Assembly (NCBI GenBank): GCA_965277775.1
Contig: OZ255843.1
Span: 620,001-684,000 of the forward strand
DNA from: G965195345 sp965277775
GTDB lineage: Bacteria; Pseudomonadota; Gammaproteobacteria; CAKMZV01
Length of the DNA stretch: 64,000 nt
Reading direction: 5' to 3'
Shown: positions 63,279-64,000 of the stretch, piece by piece
How the letters are laid out: every line of letters begins with the position of its first letter
Numbering within the stretch: position 1 is the stretch's first letter
Program-made: the position numbers and the translations under genes
The notes under the pieces: generated by a model
Database searches by the model: none
Told to the model about the DNA's origin: nothing
The model's input: only the letters and a program-made list of their open reading frames with translations

Positions 63279-64000
63279 AGAAATCTTAAACCATGGGATG
63301 ATATTTTAACGGCGAGGTTATGAGCGCCTTGCGTTTCTTGCTGAGAAACTCCCAAAGCAATCAAACAATCACCCAAGCCCGAACCAGAAATTTTAACAGC
63401 GAGCGCACCTGCCGCCATTAACCTCTTGCGAATTTGACAAAGCGCCTCGTCCTCAACACCTAATTGCACCAAACACCCATGATAGGCATTCATGTACTTG
63501 GCGATTTTTTGCTTGGACTGATCTTTTTTCAAAGCAGTTTCTGCTTGTTCGGACAATTGACCCATGTTTTGATATAACTCAGTCAGCGCGTTTTGATTGT
63601 GCTGCCATTTATTACCAATGTGTTCCAAAACGGCTTTGGTGGCGGTTTTATAACCACAATAATGCAAGCTCAATGGGCCGATTGAAGGCAGTTTGACAAC
63701 GGCTTTTTGAGGCGTTTGATAACTGATTACACCACCAAAGATGGATGCAGCCACATCACCACCAGAGCCTATGCCTTCTATTTTGCGAATCAAATCGGTA
63801 ACTTCCTCCAACAAACTCTGCTCAGTAAAAATTTGCTTTGCCGCTTGCTTCATACAAGCCATTGTTGCGACCGTTACTGCCGCTGAAGAACCCAGGCCAA
63901 GTTTATGTGAAAATTCAGAGCGAATAATTAACACGCCCCCAGTGGGTGGTCTATGACTGTTGATAGCATGACAAACAAATCTAAATTCCGGTGGAAATGT
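63275..64000 (-). CDS. GHMP kinase, mevalonate or phosphomevalonate kinase (5' end beyond window)
   Basis: The frame is open from the right window edge, so the N-terminus is missing; about 241 residues are visible. FSHKLGLGSSAAVTVA is the GHMP ATP loop, GIGSGGDVAASIFGGVISY the second motif, and VKISGSGLGDCLIALG the C-terminal motif 3. Direct coupling to mvaD places it in the mevalonate pathway. The DVAASIFGG block is closer to phosphomevalonate kinases, the GxGDC motif to mevalonate kinases, so which step it performs is undecided. Confidence 0.82.
   Translation of the reverse strand, partial: TFPPEFRFVCHAINSHRPPTGGVLIIRSEFSHKLGLGSSAAVTVATMACMKQAAKQIFTEQSLLEEVTDLIRKIEGIGSGGDVAASIFGGVISYQTPQKAVVKLPSIGPLSLHYCGYKTATKAVLEHIGNKWQHNQNALTELYQNMGQLSEQAETALKKDQSKQKIAKYMNAYHGCLVQLGVEDEALCQIRKRLMAAGALAVKISGSGLGDCLIALGVSQQETQGAHNLAVKISSHGLRFL

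Overview
The window reads as a chromosomal segment of a moderately AT-rich gammaproteobacterium. The evidence is the gene set: HolC, HflD, YceH, YciK, TrkH/TrkA, Mpl and KDO transferase, the ubiquinone genes ubiB and ubiG, and the purM-purN-DUF3108 and ubiG-HAD phosphatase-yciK gene orders. Two features are less usual for the class: mevalonate-pathway genes at the right edge (an edge-truncated GHMP kinase and mvaD) and a lone soxB. The mevalonate pathway is known in gammaproteobacteria mainly from the Legionella/Coxiella lineage; I do not name a genus.

Layout. 1-4.9 kb: edge-truncated pcm-like methyltransferase, then ubiB, a SLAC1/TehA-type channel and mpl joined by ATGA overlaps, and a small lipoprotein. 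5.2-10.7 kb: a type III restriction locus whose methyltransferase gene survives only as its C-terminal 122 codons, followed by an AlbA_2/GHKL ATPase with eleven perfect-length 21-bp coding repeats and an apparently intact Res subunit. 11-13.7 kb: mraY and murD, cut away from the rest of the division/cell-wall cluster, then tRNA-Val and tRNA-Asp. 13.8-16.5 kb: a membrane-anchored peroxiredoxin-like protein, waaA and pyrF. 17-23.1 kb: one giant surface lipoprotein gene (about 2019 residues) with Ig/cadherin-like repeats, a C-type-lectin-like insert and a seven-repeat FG-GAP propeller. 23.3-32.4 kb: soxB, crcB, serS, holC, truA, trpF, a DsrE-like protein, DUF502 and aspS. 32.4-39.5 kb: a small Kunitz-type inhibitor lipoprotein and a tightly packed minus-strand run from gltX to an L,D-transpeptidase that includes two unrecognised genes. 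39.8-47.6 kb: two adjacent cyclophilins, uvrA, an O-antigen-ligase-like protein and an AgcS symporter. 47.8-55.2 kb: yceH, ftsK, trkA, trkH, queA. 55.3-64 kb (all minus): lipA, yaaA, hflD, DUF3108, purN and purM, then yciK, gph/mupP-like, ubiG, mvaD and the GHMP kinase.

Genes that work together: cell-wall synthesis and recycling (mraY, murD, mpl, possibly the MupP-like phosphatase and the L,D-transpeptidase), queuosine tRNA modification (queA, queH), potassium uptake (trkA, trkH), purine synthesis (purM, purN), ubiquinone synthesis (ubiB, ubiG) and isoprenoid precursors (the GHMP kinase, mvaD).

The most notable items are the restriction locus without its modification domain, the bacterial Kunitz-domain lipoprotein with an Arg at the predicted P1 position, and the giant adhesin-like lipoprotein built from a two-domain module copied three times. 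No prophage, IS element or CRISPR array was seen.
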